64,000 nt of DNA, from contig NZ_JABUQZ010000001.1 of the NCBI RefSeq assembly GCF_013342145.1, positions 3,720,001 through 3,784,000 of the forward strand. The letters are read 5' to 3'. The DNA comes from Haloterrigena gelatinilytica. Lineage in GTDB: Archaea; Halobacteriota; Halobacteria; Halobacteriales; Natrialbaceae. The notes under the pieces were generated by a model that had not been told where the DNA came from, ran no database searches, and saw nothing but the letters and a program-made list of their open reading frames with translations. Each line of letters begins with the position of its first letter. The stretch's first letter is position 1. Both the position numbers and the translations under genes were made by a program. Below, one piece after another: positions 55,848 through 64,000 of the stretch.

Positions 55848-56357
55848 ATGACTTTCCCTCGGCTCTCGCTCCGCGAGGCGACGTCCGCAGACGCCGCGTC
55901 GATCGCCGCCGTCCACGAGGCGTCGATTCGCGTCCTCGGCAGCGACGGGTACGACGACGAGCAGGTCCGGGCGTGGCTCTCGAACGTCCATCCCGAGCGG
56001 TACCCGCTCGAGCAGGACGGATTCCGCGTCGTCGTCGCCGACCACGAGGCCGACGGCGTCGTCGGATTCGGCCTGCTCGACTGCGAGCCCGCCGGCCGCG
56101 GCGATCCGTCGACCGGCGAAATCGGGGCCGTCTACGTCCACCCCGATCACGCGCGCCGGGGCATCGGTCGGGCGATCCTCGAGACGCTCGAGTCGGCCGC
56201 CCGCGATGCGGGCCTCGAGTCGCTCGTGCTGACCGCCTCGAGAAACGCCGTCGGGTTCTACGAGCGACAGGGCTACGCGGGCGTCGAGACGGTTCGCCTC
56301 GAGATGGAAGACGGCGTGGCGCTGGCGTGTCTGGAGATGCGAAAGGCAGTGGTGTAG
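55848..56357 (+). CDS. GNAT-family N-acetyltransferase
   Basis: A 169-residue acetyltransferase. The acetyl-CoA motif AVYVHPDHARRGIGRAIL and the C-terminal FYERQGYAGVETVRLEM are typical. The N-terminal LREATSADAASIAAVHEAS is the usual start of the fold. The substrate is unknown. An AT-rich stretch with TTATTATTATAC at about 55756–55767 may carry the promoter, leaving a leader of about 60 bases. It is divergent from the deacetylase gene. Confidence 0.87.
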   Translation: MTFPRLSLREATSADAASIAAVHEASIRVLGSDGYDDEQVRAWLSNVHPERYPLEQDGFRVVVADHEADGVVGFGLLDCEPAGRGDPSTGEIGAVYVHPDHARRGIGRAILETLESAARDAGLESLVLTASRNAVGFYERQGYAGVETVRLEMEDGVALACLEMRKAVV

Positions 56358-56436
56358 GACGCCGATTCGGCCGGGTCGTTCGCTGCAGGACGATGCTACC
56401 CGGTGCTTTTCGACCGTGGTGGCCCTACGATCGCGT

Positions 56437-57438
56437 ATGGATATCGGACTCGGTCTCCTCACCGCCCAGCAGCGACCGGACGACGACCGTTCGACCGCGG
56501 CGATCTACGAGGAACTCTTACGTCTCGGCGAGGCGGCCGACGACGCGGGACTCGATAGCGTCTGGACCTCGGAACATCACTTCGCCGACGACGGCTACCT
56601 GTCGGGGACGATTCCGACGCTGGGCGCGCTCGCGGGACGAACGGACGATATCGAGGTCGGATCGGCCGTCGCACTCGCGCCCTTCTACGACTCGGTCCGA
56701 CTCGCGGAAGATTCCGCGACGATCGCCGCGCTCTCGGACGATCGGCTGACGCTCGGCCTCTCGATCGCCTACTGGGACCGCGAGTTCGAGAACTTCGGGA
56801 TTCCCAAAGCCGAGCGCGTAGAGCGGACCGAAGACGCCATCGCAGTCCTGCGAAACGCCTGGGAACCCGGCCCGCTCGAGTACGACCCCGAGTACCACGC
56901 TATCGATCCCGAGACGGAAGTCACGCCGACGCCGGACGAGTCCCCGCCGATCGTCCTCGGCGGACTCGCGAAACCCGCCGTCAGGCGCGCGGCCCGGCTG
57001 GCCGACGGCTGGTGTGCCAACGAGATGCTGTCGCTCGCGGACGTCCGAACGCGCATGGACGACATCGAACGGGTCCGCGACGAGGAGGGGATCGACGGCG
57101 AGTTCACGACGTATCTCATTCGATACGGGTTCGTCGGGGATTCGAAAGCTGACGCGTGGGAAACGATGCGAGACGGCTACTTCTACCAGCAACGGAAGTA
57201 CGCCGACTGGATGGAAGACGAGTCGGTCGACGCCCTGTCCGACGAGCGGAAAGCGGAACTGAAAGAGGACGCGATCTTCGGGACGCCCGAGCAGGTTCGC
57301 GAGGAACTCGCGGACTACCGCGAGGAATTAGGCGACGACGTCCACGTCATCTTCCGGTCGTACTGTCCCGGCATCGGAACGGACGAACTGCTCGAGTCGG
57401 TCGAACGCCTCGGAACCGAGGTCGCGCCGGCGTTGTGA
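56437..57438 (+). CDS. Luciferase-like monooxygenase (LLM) family oxidoreductase
   Basis: A 333-residue TIM-barrel flavin- or F420-dependent oxidoreductase. The start MDIGLGLLTAQQ, the SVWTSEHHFADDGYLSG loop (His pair) and FRSYCPGIG at the end are typical of the LLM family; PPIVLGGLAKPAVRRAARLADGW marks the flavin-binding region. FMN or F420 is used; the presence of cofE in this genome makes F420 possible. The substrate is unknown. It is convergent with engB. Confidence 0.88.
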   Translation: MDIGLGLLTAQQRPDDDRSTAAIYEELLRLGEAADDAGLDSVWTSEHHFADDGYLSGTIPTLGALAGRTDDIEVGSAVALAPFYDSVRLAEDSATIAALSDDRLTLGLSIAYWDREFENFGIPKAERVERTEDAIAVLRNAWEPGPLEYDPEYHAIDPETEVTPTPDESPPIVLGGLAKPAVRRAARLADGWCANEMLSLADVRTRMDDIERVRDEEGIDGEFTTYLIRYGFVGDSKADAWETMRDGYFYQQRKYADWMEDESVDALSDERKAELKEDAIFGTPEQVREELADYREELGDDVHVIFRSYCPGIGTDELLESVERLGTEVAPAL

Positions 57439-57618
57439 CGATACCCGTTCAGTAGCGGAGGTGAGCGCAATTCACGGGCGCGAGCGAGGCCAACGGCTGA
57501 GCGAGCGGGCCGACGACCGACGTGGAGAGCGCGGCGCGCTCGGAACGGAGGGAGGAGTGCTTTTGATCGGAATTTTGCCGAGAGCGCGACGGAGTCGCGC
57601 TCGCAGAGTGAAATTTCG
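57439..57618. other. Intergenic element with hairpin between convergent genes
   Basis: No gene fits. A perfect stem GAGCGCGA/TCGCGCTC with a CGGAG loop lies at about 57582–57602. Upstream is a GCTTTTGATCGGAATTTTGCC stretch resembling a sequence commonly seen between haloarchaeal genes, from memory. The position between two 3' ends fits a bidirectional terminator. Confidence 0.5.
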
Positions 57619-58236
57619 TTAGAAGAACTTGAACAGATCGTCCCGGTTCTGCTCGTGCAGATGGGTGCGGACGGCCTCGTTGAGGGAGCTGATCTGGCCG
57701 TTCTTGGCGGTGATCGGCGCGATGGTCTCCTGCCACTGTTTCCACGGCGGGTAGAGTCCGAGCCGGTCGCAGAGTTCGTTCAGGCGCTCGTCCTTCTCGT
57801 CGACCTTGTCCATCTTGTTGACGGCGACGACGGTCGGGACGTCGACGTCCCGCAGGAAGTGGAACATCTCGACGTCGTAGGGGATCTCGTCGGGGCCGGA
57901 GTGACGGTCGATGATATCGACGGCGCTCTTGCCGTCGACGACCAGAACCCCGACGAGGATGTTGTCGGCGTACTCCTCGACGTACTGGACGATGTCGGTC
58001 TTGATCGCCTCGCGGTACTCCTCGTCGACCCCGCTCATGAAGCCGAAGCCGGGGAGGTCGGTGACGACGAAGTCCTCGGCCGCCCAGTCGTAGTGGTTTG
58101 GTTGGCGCGTGACGCCGGGTTTGCCGCCGGTGTCGAACTTGTGCCCCGTAATCTCGCGCATGAGCGTGGACTTGCCCACGTTCGAGCGACCGACGAGGAC
58201 GACTTCCGCCTCGCGGTCGGGACGCGTATCGAACAT
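57619..58236 (-). CDS. engB: EngB-type GTPase
   Basis: A 205-residue GTPase. G1 is GRSNVGKST (16–24), G3 is DLPGFG, G4 is NKMD and G5 is near APITAKNGQ. EngB (YsxC/YihA) acts in assembly of the large ribosomal subunit in bacteria and has archaeal homologues. A TTTATAC element 25–31 bases upstream of the ATG implies a leaderless transcript. Confidence 0.94.
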   Translation of the reverse strand: MFDTRPDREAEVVLVGRSNVGKSTLMREITGHKFDTGGKPGVTRQPNHYDWAAEDFVVTDLPGFGFMSGVDEEYREAIKTDIVQYVEEYADNILVGVLVVDGKSAVDIIDRHSGPDEIPYDVEMFHFLRDVDVPTVVAVNKMDKVDEKDERLNELCDRLGLYPPWKQWQETIAPITAKNGQISSLNEAVRTHLHEQNRDDLFKFF

Positions 58237-58260
58237 ACGCCGTCGTAGGGGCGTCGCGGG

Positions 58261-58267
58261 TTTATAC
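58261..58267 (-). promoter_or_regulatory. TATA box of engB
   Basis: GTATAAA on the minus strand, 25–31 bases before the engB ATG, predicts transcription from about the start codon. Confidence 0.5.
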
Positions 58268-58287
58268 GTCGTGATCGGCCCCGCGGA

Positions 58288-58761
58288 CTAGACGACCGTC
58301 ACGACGAGGACGCCGCCGACCATCGACGCGACCGCGAGCGCGGCGGTCGCGACGAGTCGGGTCCGCGACGGCGACGCCTCGAGGTCGACGTGACGGCTGT
58401 CGCGGGCGGTCTGGACGCCGAACCACGCGATCGAACTACAGCCGACGAGCAGCGCCGCGTCCGCGAACTGGGCCGTGGTCGCGCCGCCGTCCCAAAGGCT
58501 TCGAACGGTCGAGACGGCGACGACGAGCGCTGCGAGGACGTCCGCGGTGCCGACGAGGACGTTCCACGGGAGTGTTACCGGACCGAGCGCGACCGCCTCG
58601 CGGACGCCGCCGACGATCGATAGGACTGCGGCGACGACGAGTCCGGCCAGCAGCACGGCCGTCATCGGGTCCGCGACCGCGTCGCGTCCGAACGCGGCCA
58701 GATATCCGCCGGTCACGACCAGCAGCCCCGTGCCAAACCACGGAGCGAAGCGCCGAATCAT
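58288..58761 (-). CDS. Polytopic membrane protein, unknown
   Basis: A 157-residue protein with about four to five hydrophobic segments (around 8–24, 34–52, 68–84, 96–113 and 134–157). The short loops carry few charges. I do not recognise a family. It lies upstream of engB on the minus strand and is divergent from the DUF389 gene, with which it shares 144 bases. Confidence 0.7.
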   Translation of the reverse strand: MIRRFAPWFGTGLLVVTGGYLAAFGRDAVADPMTAVLLAGLVVAAVLSIVGGVREAVALGPVTLPWNVLVGTADVLAALVVAVSTVRSLWDGGATTAQFADAALLVGCSSIAWFGVQTARDSRHVDLEASPSRTRLVATAALAVASMVGGVLVVTVV

Positions 58762-58905
58762 GTCTGTGGGTTGAATTGATCGGCGGAAGTAGCTATCGGT
58801 TCGATCGGTCGGCGCCGGTTTGCGATCGATCCGTCGTGGTGAAACCCGACGCCTGCGCGGCGAAAGCGCCCCAAGTTATGAGCCCGGGGGTACTCACCCA
58901 CCTAC

Positions 58906-60198
58906 GTGCGGCTCGTTCAGTTGACGGTACCGACGGGGAAGCGGGAGACGATCCTCGAGGAGCTCGACGACCGGGGGATCGACTACGTCCTGACCGACGA
59001 GGAGAGCAATCGGGGGTACACCGCGGTCGTCTACTTCCCGCTGCCGGATCCGGCCGTCGAACCGGTGCTCGACGAGCTCCAGGACGTGGGCGTCGACGAG
59101 GACGCCTACACGGTCGTCGTCGACGCGGAGACGGTCGTCTCGCGGCGCTTCGAGGCTCTCCGCGAGGAGTACGAGAACGGCGACGTCGAGACCGACCGCA
59201 TCTCGAGACAAGAGCTGCAGTCCGAGGCCGATTCGCTGACGCCGACGTTCGCGGTCTACGTGATTATGACGGTCATCAGCGCCGTCGTCGCCACCGCGGG
59301 ACTGTTCCTCGACTCGCCGGCCGTCGTCGTCGGGTCGATGGTGATCGCGCCGCTGATCGGGCCGGCGCTCGGGCTGAGCGTCGGCTCGGTGATCGACGAC
59401 GAGGAACTGTTCAAGGAGAGCCTCGTCTACCAGATCCTCGGGATCGTCCTCGCGATCGGCGCGGCGGCGATCTTCGCCCTGCTAGTCAGGGTAACCAACA
59501 TCGTGCCGCCGGGGCTCAACATCAGCACGGTCGGCGAGATCTCCGAGCGGCTCGCGCCGGACCTGCTCTCGCTGGCGATCGCGCTGGGCGCCGGCGTCGC
59601 GGGGATCATCAGCATCGCGACGGGAACCGCCGTCGCCCTGGTCGGCGTCATGATCGCGGCGGCGTTGATCCCGCCGGCCGCGGCAGCCGGCATCGCGATC
59701 GCGTGGGGCGAACCCGCCGCCGCCATCGGCGCGACCGTGCTCGTACTGGTAAACGTGCTCTCGGTGAATCTCGCCGGGCTCCTGACGCTGTGGTGGGCCG
59801 GTTATCGCCCGGAAAACCTGTTCTCGCTCGGCGAGACGGAACAACGCGTTCGCAGGCGAGTGCTCGGACTGGCCGTGATCGTCCTCGTCTTCGCCGTCTT
59901 CCTCGGGGCCATCACCTACTCGTCGTACACCGTCTCGACGTTCGAGGAAAACGCCAACGACGAGGCCCAACGCGTCCTCTCCGAGGAGGAGTTCGCCGAG
60001 TACCAGCTCCTCGAGTTCGACGTGGTTATGGACGAGAGTTATCCCTTCATCGGGCCGCAACGCGTCGTCGTCACCGTCGGCGGCCCGCCAGGCGAAGCGC
60101 CGCCCGAGCTGGCCGATCGGTTACACGAGCGGATCAACCAGCACACGGACGAGGAGGTCGACGTCCAGGTCAGGTACGTCGGGCTCCTCGAGCGCTGA
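58906..60198 (+). CDS. DUF389/TIGR00341 membrane protein
   Basis: A 430-residue membrane protein. An N-terminal ACT-like soluble part (MRLVQLTVPTGKRETILEEL, then AVVYFPLPDPAVEPVLDEL) precedes the DUF389 membrane core (MTVISAVVATAGLFLDSPAV, VVGSMVIAPLIGPALGLSVG), about six spans, and a soluble C-terminus. The family occurs widely in haloarchaea; its function is not established. GTG start at 58906, with a TATA-like GTTATG about 28 bases upstream. Confidence 0.9.
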   Translation: MRLVQLTVPTGKRETILEELDDRGIDYVLTDEESNRGYTAVVYFPLPDPAVEPVLDELQDVGVDEDAYTVVVDAETVVSRRFEALREEYENGDVETDRISRQELQSEADSLTPTFAVYVIMTVISAVVATAGLFLDSPAVVVGSMVIAPLIGPALGLSVGSVIDDEELFKESLVYQILGIVLAIGAAAIFALLVRVTNIVPPGLNISTVGEISERLAPDLLSLAIALGAGVAGIISIATGTAVALVGVMIAAALIPPAAAAGIAIAWGEPAAAIGATVLVLVNVLSVNLAGLLTLWWAGYRPENLFSLGETEQRVRRRVLGLAVIVLVFAVFLGAITYSSYTVSTFEENANDEAQRVLSEEEFAEYQLLEFDVVMDESYPFIGPQRVVVTVGGPPGEAPPELADRLHERINQHTDEEVDVQVRYVGLLER

Positions 60199-60321
60199 GC
60201 CGCCCATTCTGATCGATTTCGCTCTCGCGCTCGCTCCGACTCCGGTCGCCGGCGACCCGGAGGTCGACGGCCGGTAGGATTATCCCGTTCCCGGCCCGTC
60301 GTTTCGTCGAACCCTCCGCCG

Positions 60322-61083
60322 ATGGTCCGAGCCTCCGTCGTCCAGTTACTGTTGTTCACCGCCGCGATCAGCGCCGCGACGCTGTTCGCGGGCAGCATCG
60401 CCACGGAGGCCGGGCTGTACGCCCAATCCGTCGAGGACGAGGGCGCACGGGACGTCGCGACGATCGACGGCGAAATTTCGCTCATCAACCATCCCGAGGC
60501 CGGGACGACGTACAACGAGACCGCCGACAACGTGACGATATACGCCAAGAACGTCGGCGGCGGCTCGCTCGAGGCCGACGCCGCCGACCTCCTGATCGAC
60601 GGCGAGTACGTGCGGTCCGTCGAGACCAGCGTTCTCGAGCGAGGGGACTCCCTCTGGCGCGAGGGGGCGGTCCTCGAGCTGACCGCACCGGCGTCGCTCG
60701 ATCCGGGGATCCACCGCGCGGTCGTCGACGCCGACGGCGCCCGGGATCGCCTCGAGTTCGAGCACCGAATCGCTTACTGGACCAGCCCGGACGGACAGAA
60801 CGGGACCGCCGACGACTGTACCGCGGAGAACTGTACCGTCTCCCTGAGCGAGAGCGGCGGCGAACTGACGCTCGAGATGGCGACGGAACTCGACCAGCCG
60901 AACGAATCGGTCGCGTACGCGAGTTCCAACGAGACCGTCGCGACGGTCGACCCCGAGAACGGGACGACCGACGCGGCTGGAACCGACTCGACGACGCTCT
61001 ACTTGCACGAAACCGGTGAGACCACCGTCACGCTCGACGTCGGGTGGGACACCGACGAGATCCTGATCCGCGTCGAGGAGTAG
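60322..61083 (+). CDS. ArlG (FlaG)-like protein with C-terminal Ig-like (Big_2) domain
   Basis: A 253-residue exported protein. One N-terminal membrane helix (about 8–27) is followed by an ArlG-like beta domain: SVEDEGARDVATIDGEISLI, then NVTIYAKNVGGGSLEADAAD and LLIDGEYVRSV. The C-terminal region (about 165–253, including YASSNETVATVDPENG then TGETTVTLDV) looks like a bacterial Ig-like Big_2 repeat. ArlG is part of the archaellum stator in the pseudoperiplasm, yet no archaellum genes are in this window. It may be a stand-alone or pilus-related anchor. Confidence 0.75.
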   Translation: MVRASVVQLLLFTAAISAATLFAGSIATEAGLYAQSVEDEGARDVATIDGEISLINHPEAGTTYNETADNVTIYAKNVGGGSLEADAADLLIDGEYVRSVETSVLERGDSLWREGAVLELTAPASLDPGIHRAVVDADGARDRLEFEHRIAYWTSPDGQNGTADDCTAENCTVSLSESGGELTLEMATELDQPNESVAYASSNETVATVDPENGTTDAAGTDSTTLYLHETGETTVTLDVGWDTDEILIRVEE

Positions 61084-61125
61084 CCGAACCGAATCGCGGC
61101 GACGGGATGCTATCGGAGACTCCGC

Positions 61126-61455
61126 TCACCGATCGCGGAGGCGCTCGAGGCGGCTCAACGGCGAGCTTTCCGCGGCGTCGTCCGCGTTCGAGTCCGACCG
61201 GTCGTCGTCGCCGCCGTCCGTCTCCGTTTTCCGTCCGCGCCGCTCGAGCCGGCGTCGAATCCAGGCTCGCGGCCCGCCGATCCGGTTCACGAGGTACGTC
61301 GGGAAGTAGCAGACCAGCGCGCCCAGCGTCAGGTAGAACGCGGCCCACTCGTACTGCCCCGTTCGGACCGACTCGAGGCCCAGAAAGAACATCGGGCCGG
61401 CCATCGAGAAGCCGGCGGCGGTCTGGAGCATCCAGAGGAGTCCGGGGCCTCTCAT
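61126..61455 (-). CDS. Small membrane protein, unknown
   Basis: A 109-residue protein. Two hydrophobic segments (about 5–25 and 35–57) are followed by a basic stretch (RRRLERRGRK) and a disordered acidic tail. No family is recognised. It lies just before the NOG1-type GTPase stop on the same strand, 19 bases after it, and may be co-transcribed with that gene. Confidence 0.65.
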   Translation of the reverse strand: MRGPGLLWMLQTAAGFSMAGPMFFLGLESVRTGQYEWAAFYLTLGALVCYFPTYLVNRIGGPRAWIRRRLERRGRKTETDGGDDDRSDSNADDAAESSPLSRLERLRDR

Positions 61456-61474
61456 CGGTGCGGGAGCCGTCGGG

Positions 61475-62464
61475 TCACTCCTCGAAGGGGAGTTCGGGCT
61501 CGTAGTCGACCGCCTCGATGGCCGCCTCGAGCACCGTCTCGACGTCCTCCCCGGTCTCGACGCTCATGGTGTAGTCGGCGTCCAGTTCCTCGAGCAGGTC
61601 CTCGTCCCAGACCTCCCGGCGGTCGATCTTGTTCGCGACGGTGAGGACCGGAACGGACTCGAACTGGTCGACGATCGAGTCCCGAAGCTCGAGCTGGGAC
61701 TCGAGGGGATAGCCGCACTCGCCGCTGGGATCGATCATCACGAGCATGCAGTCCGCGAGGTGCTCGATGGCGCTGACCGCCTGGGACTCGATCTCGTTGC
61801 GCTCGGCCGGCGGACGGTCGAGCAGCCCCGGCGTGTCGACGAGCTGGTACCGGAGGTGCTCGTGCTCGAAGTGTCCGAGGCCGATCCCCTTCGTGGTGAA
61901 GGGGTAGGAGGCGGTCTCGCCGCGGGCGCTGGTGACGTCGTTGACGAACGAGGACTTGCCGACGTTGGGGTAGCCGGCGACGACGATGGTCGGCTCGTCG
62001 GGGTCGATCTCCGGCAGATCCCGCAGGTCGTTTCGCGACTCGTTGATGTACAGGAGGTGGTCGTCGATCTGCTCGACGATGTCCGCGAGCCGAGCGAAGG
62101 CCTGCTTGCGGTGCTTGCGCGCGGTGTCCACGTCGGTCTTGCGCAGGCGGGGCTGGTACTCCTCGTGGATTTCGCGGGCCTTACGGCTGGCCCACATCAC
62201 TTCGGAGAGGCTCTGGCGGAGTTTGTCGACGTCGACGATCGCGTCCGCGAGTTCGTAGTAGAACGGGTGGGCGTCGTACTCGAAGTCCGGCCACGCCGTC
62301 ACGACGTTCTCTAAGTTGTCCGAGATGATGTTGGCCGCCGTCTGGAGCATCGACTGCTGGGCTTCGAGGCCGCGTTTGGCCTTGCCGGCCCGCGCCGCCC
62401 GCGAAAATGCCTTGTCGATCAGCTCTTCCGACGTGGGCGTCGTCGGAAGGTCTTCGAAAATCAT
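61475..62464 (-). CDS. NOG1-family GTPase
   Basis: A 329-residue GTPase. A long helical N-terminal region (about 1–155) precedes G1 GYPNVGKSSFVNDVTSA, G3 VDTPGLLDR and G4 NKID. The helical start and the fused GTPase match eukaryotic/archaeal NOG1, which takes part in 60S/50S subunit biogenesis. The eukaryotic NOGCT tail is absent, as in archaea. Start at MIFEDLPTTPTS with TATA-like CTTAAAAG about 24–30 bases upstream. Confidence 0.92.
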   Translation of the reverse strand: MIFEDLPTTPTSEELIDKAFSRAARAGKAKRGLEAQQSMLQTAANIISDNLENVVTAWPDFEYDAHPFYYELADAIVDVDKLRQSLSEVMWASRKAREIHEEYQPRLRKTDVDTARKHRKQAFARLADIVEQIDDHLLYINESRNDLRDLPEIDPDEPTIVVAGYPNVGKSSFVNDVTSARGETASYPFTTKGIGLGHFEHEHLRYQLVDTPGLLDRPPAERNEIESQAVSAIEHLADCMLVMIDPSGECGYPLESQLELRDSIVDQFESVPVLTVANKIDRREVWDEDLLEELDADYTMSVETGEDVETVLEAAIEAVDYEPELPFEE

Positions 62465-62624
62465 AGCGATACGTACGACGCGCGCTCTTAAAAGGTCGTT
62501 CGTTATCGCGCGACCGGTTCCGGTCGGCGGATTCGCCGCGGTCGTCCTGCGAACCCGGGCCACTGATGAACGGTCGCAGTATACGCGCCGTCTCCTTATC
62601 GTCGCTCGGCCCCTCTCTCTCTGT

Positions 62625-62996
62625 ATGACCAACTGGCGCGCCGTGTTTATCGGCTTCCTGCTCGCGACCGTCCTCGGAATCGTCGGCCTCGTCGTCCCCG
62701 GCATCGGCCAACTCGCCGCGGGGCTGATCGGCGGCTTCGTCGCCGGCTACGTGGCCGGCGGCGGCCTCGGCAGCGGCCTCTGGCACGGACTGCTCGCGGG
62801 CTCGCTCGGCGGCATCATCGGCGGCCTCCTGATCGGCGTCGCCGTCGGCCTCGCCGGACTCGCGCTCGGCCCAATCGGGGGCGCGATCTCCGGCGCCGCC
62901 GGCCTCGGTATCTTCGCGCTCGCCGTCGCGATCTCGCTGGTGATGGCCCTCGAGAGCGCGCTCGCGGGGGCCGTCGGCGGCGTTCTCAACCCGTGA
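62625..62996 (+). CDS. DUF5518-like small membrane protein
   Basis: A 123-residue, very hydrophobic, Gly-rich protein with about four spans. The pattern is MTNWRAVFIGFLLATVLGIV, then GGFVAGYVAGGGLGSGLWHG and GSLGGIIGGLL; it matches the haloarchaeal DUF5518 family from memory. GlyXXXGly motifs suggest tight helix packing. Start at the ATG at 62625, with CCTTATC 25–30 bases upstream. Function unknown. Confidence 0.85.
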   Translation: MTNWRAVFIGFLLATVLGIVGLVVPGIGQLAAGLIGGFVAGYVAGGGLGSGLWHGLLAGSLGGIIGGLLIGVAVGLAGLALGPIGGAISGAAGLGIFALAVAISLVMALESALAGAVGGVLNP

Positions 62997-63193
62997 CCGT
63001 CATCGGGACGGTCATCGATACGGGCAGCAGTCACGGTACCGAAATGAGGTAGATAACTGACAATATTTCCGCTATTACCGTATCCGATAGCTTCTGTTTT
63101 CTGCTCGCCGGCAGTTCAGTCGGAGTCTCGAGGTCGAACGTTCATCTCTCCTCGAACGCCCTATAGTCAGAATAAGTGAGTTTAATGATAACA

Positions 63194-63201
63194 GTTATAT
63201 C
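63194..63201 (+). promoter_or_regulatory. TATA-like element before the truncated lipoprotein gene
   Basis: GTTATATC lies 23–30 bases before the ATG at 63224, so the transcript is probably leaderless. Confidence 0.45.
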
Positions 63202-63223
63202 TCGACAATAGACAGGAAGGTGT

Positions 63224-64000
63224 ATGAATCGACGCGAGTATCTCGCGATGGGAGGTATCGTGGTGAGCGGCACGCTCGCCGGCTGTAGCGAAACCAGCGC
63301 GGACGATCCTGACGATACCGAGGACGGAGGCAACGGCGAGGAGTCGGGAGAGCCGTCGTTCACCGATATCGGAATCTCGACGGCGGGGTCGACGACCGTC
63401 GACGGCGAGTTCACGGTGACGGTATCCGCGACCAACGAGGGCGGTGCGGCCGGCGACTACGAGGACGAACTGGTCGCTACCGAGGGGCCGATCGACCTCG
63501 AGGAGTCGGTCGAACTCACCGATGTCGCCCCCGACGAGACGGCGACGGCGGATTTCGGTCCGTTCTCCGTCGACCACGTCACCGAGTGCGCGTTCGAACT
63601 CTCCGAGGCCGACGTCGACCACGAACTGTCGATCGAACCGCTGACCGCCGCGGTCGGTGAGACGCTCTCGCTCGGCGACGGGCTTCGAGCGACGCTGACG
63701 GACGTCCGCTACCAATCGAGCCTCTTCTACGAGGAGTACGTCTCCGAGCTGTTCGCGACCCAGAACGCGGGACGCGTCTTCACCTCGCCCGACGATGCAA
63801 CGCTCGTCGTCTTCGAACTCGAACTCGAGAACGTCGGTACGAGCTCCGTATCGCTCTCGCCGGCGGAGTTCGCGTTCAGCGAGAGCGAGTTCTACACGTC
63901 GCTGGCGGATCAGTCCCTCGAGAGCGCGGTCATCGATGACGACCCACTGGTCGGGAGCGGCGAAACGCTGCTCGGAACGGGCGTCACCGTCGACTTCTGG
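63224..64000 (+). CDS. Exported lipoprotein, cut by window end
   Basis: ATG at 63224 opens a frame with no stop before 64000 (259 codons). A signal with RR (MNRREYLAMGGIVVSG) and lipobox LAGC marks a Tat-like lipoprotein. An acidic linker leads to a beta-rich domain (GISTAGSTTVDGEFTVTVSA) and then a second one, LRATLTDVRYQSSLFYEEYV followed by VVFELELENVGTSSVSLSP, which resembles DUF4352-type adhesin-like domains. No enzyme motif is seen in the visible part. The C-terminus is outside the window. Confidence 0.8.
   Translation, partial: MNRREYLAMGGIVVSGTLAGCSETSADDPDDTEDGGNGEESGEPSFTDIGISTAGSTTVDGEFTVTVSATNEGGAAGDYEDELVATEGPIDLEESVELTDVAPDETATADFGPFSVDHVTECAFELSEADVDHELSIEPLTAAVGETLSLGDGLRATLTDVRYQSSLFYEEYVSELFATQNAGRVFTSPDDATLVVFELELENVGTSSVSLSPAEFAFSESEFYTSLADQSLESAVIDDDPLVGSGETLLGTGVTVDFW

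Overview
The window is a high-GC haloarchaeal chromosome segment. The proteins are strongly acidic, the rRNAs are archaeal, promoters are of BRE/TATA type, and many mRNAs look leaderless. The 16S sequence and gene repertoire resemble the Natrialbales (Natrinema/Haloterrigena-like), but this is from memory of such sequences and not from a search.

Layout. 1–780 is an AT-richer edge with a possibly truncated ORF and two tiny membrane-peptide genes. 785–4409 (minus) holds small secreted proteins and a membrane-tethered winged-helix regulator. 4750–10257 carries a thioredoxin-like lipoprotein, an Lrp/AsnC ligand-binding protein, a DJ-1/PfpI protein, a HAD phosphatase and a Ski2/Hel308-like helicase, followed by a frameshifted membrane-protein remnant. 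10636–11901 is a PH-domain and a DUF2071 protein. 12048–18713 is lipA and a complete 2-oxoacid dehydrogenase operon (E1α, E1β, E2, E3). 18855–20716 is a two-domain multicopper oxidase convergent with a regulator/membrane-protein pair.

20717–26770 is the rRNA operon: five tandem promoter repeats, 16S, tRNA-Ala(TGC), 23S, 5S, long processing stems around 16S and 23S, and a terminator hairpin. tRNA-Cys(GCA) follows, and tRNA-Lys(TTT) lies on the other strand. 27534–35524 is mostly small conserved haloarchaeal genes, an NSS transporter with a small membrane subunit, RimI, Nudix, rhodanese and aIF1. 35609–39995 (minus) is a MoxR–DUF58–transglutaminase operon. 40289–44301 carries cspA, a zinc-ribbon protein, a mer-like F420 reductase, a methyltransferase and cofE.

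44435–50282 (minus) is a compact four-gene operon: divergent NRAMP-like transporter, HyuA, HyuB and a maleate-isomerase-type racemase. It looks like an uptake and ring-opening pathway for a cyclic amide such as 5-oxoproline or a hydantoin, with a ribbon-helix-helix regulator upstream. 51136–57438 contains a phosphodiesterase, a Nudix–eIF2B-like fusion, a D-2-hydroxyacid dehydrogenase, a Tat/PGF-CTERM deacetylase, a GNAT enzyme and a flavin monooxygenase-like protein. 57619–64000 contains EngB and NOG1-type GTPases, several membrane proteins, an ArlG-like protein with an Ig-like tail, and a lipoprotein cut by the window end.

Most promising leads are the NRAMP-like/HyuA/HyuB/isomerase operon, the shared upstream motif of the secreted-protein genes next to a membrane-tethered regulator, the mini-ORF overlapping the E1α start, and the Nudix–eIF2B fusion. 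No CRISPR array, intact insertion sequence or toxin–antitoxin pair was seen.
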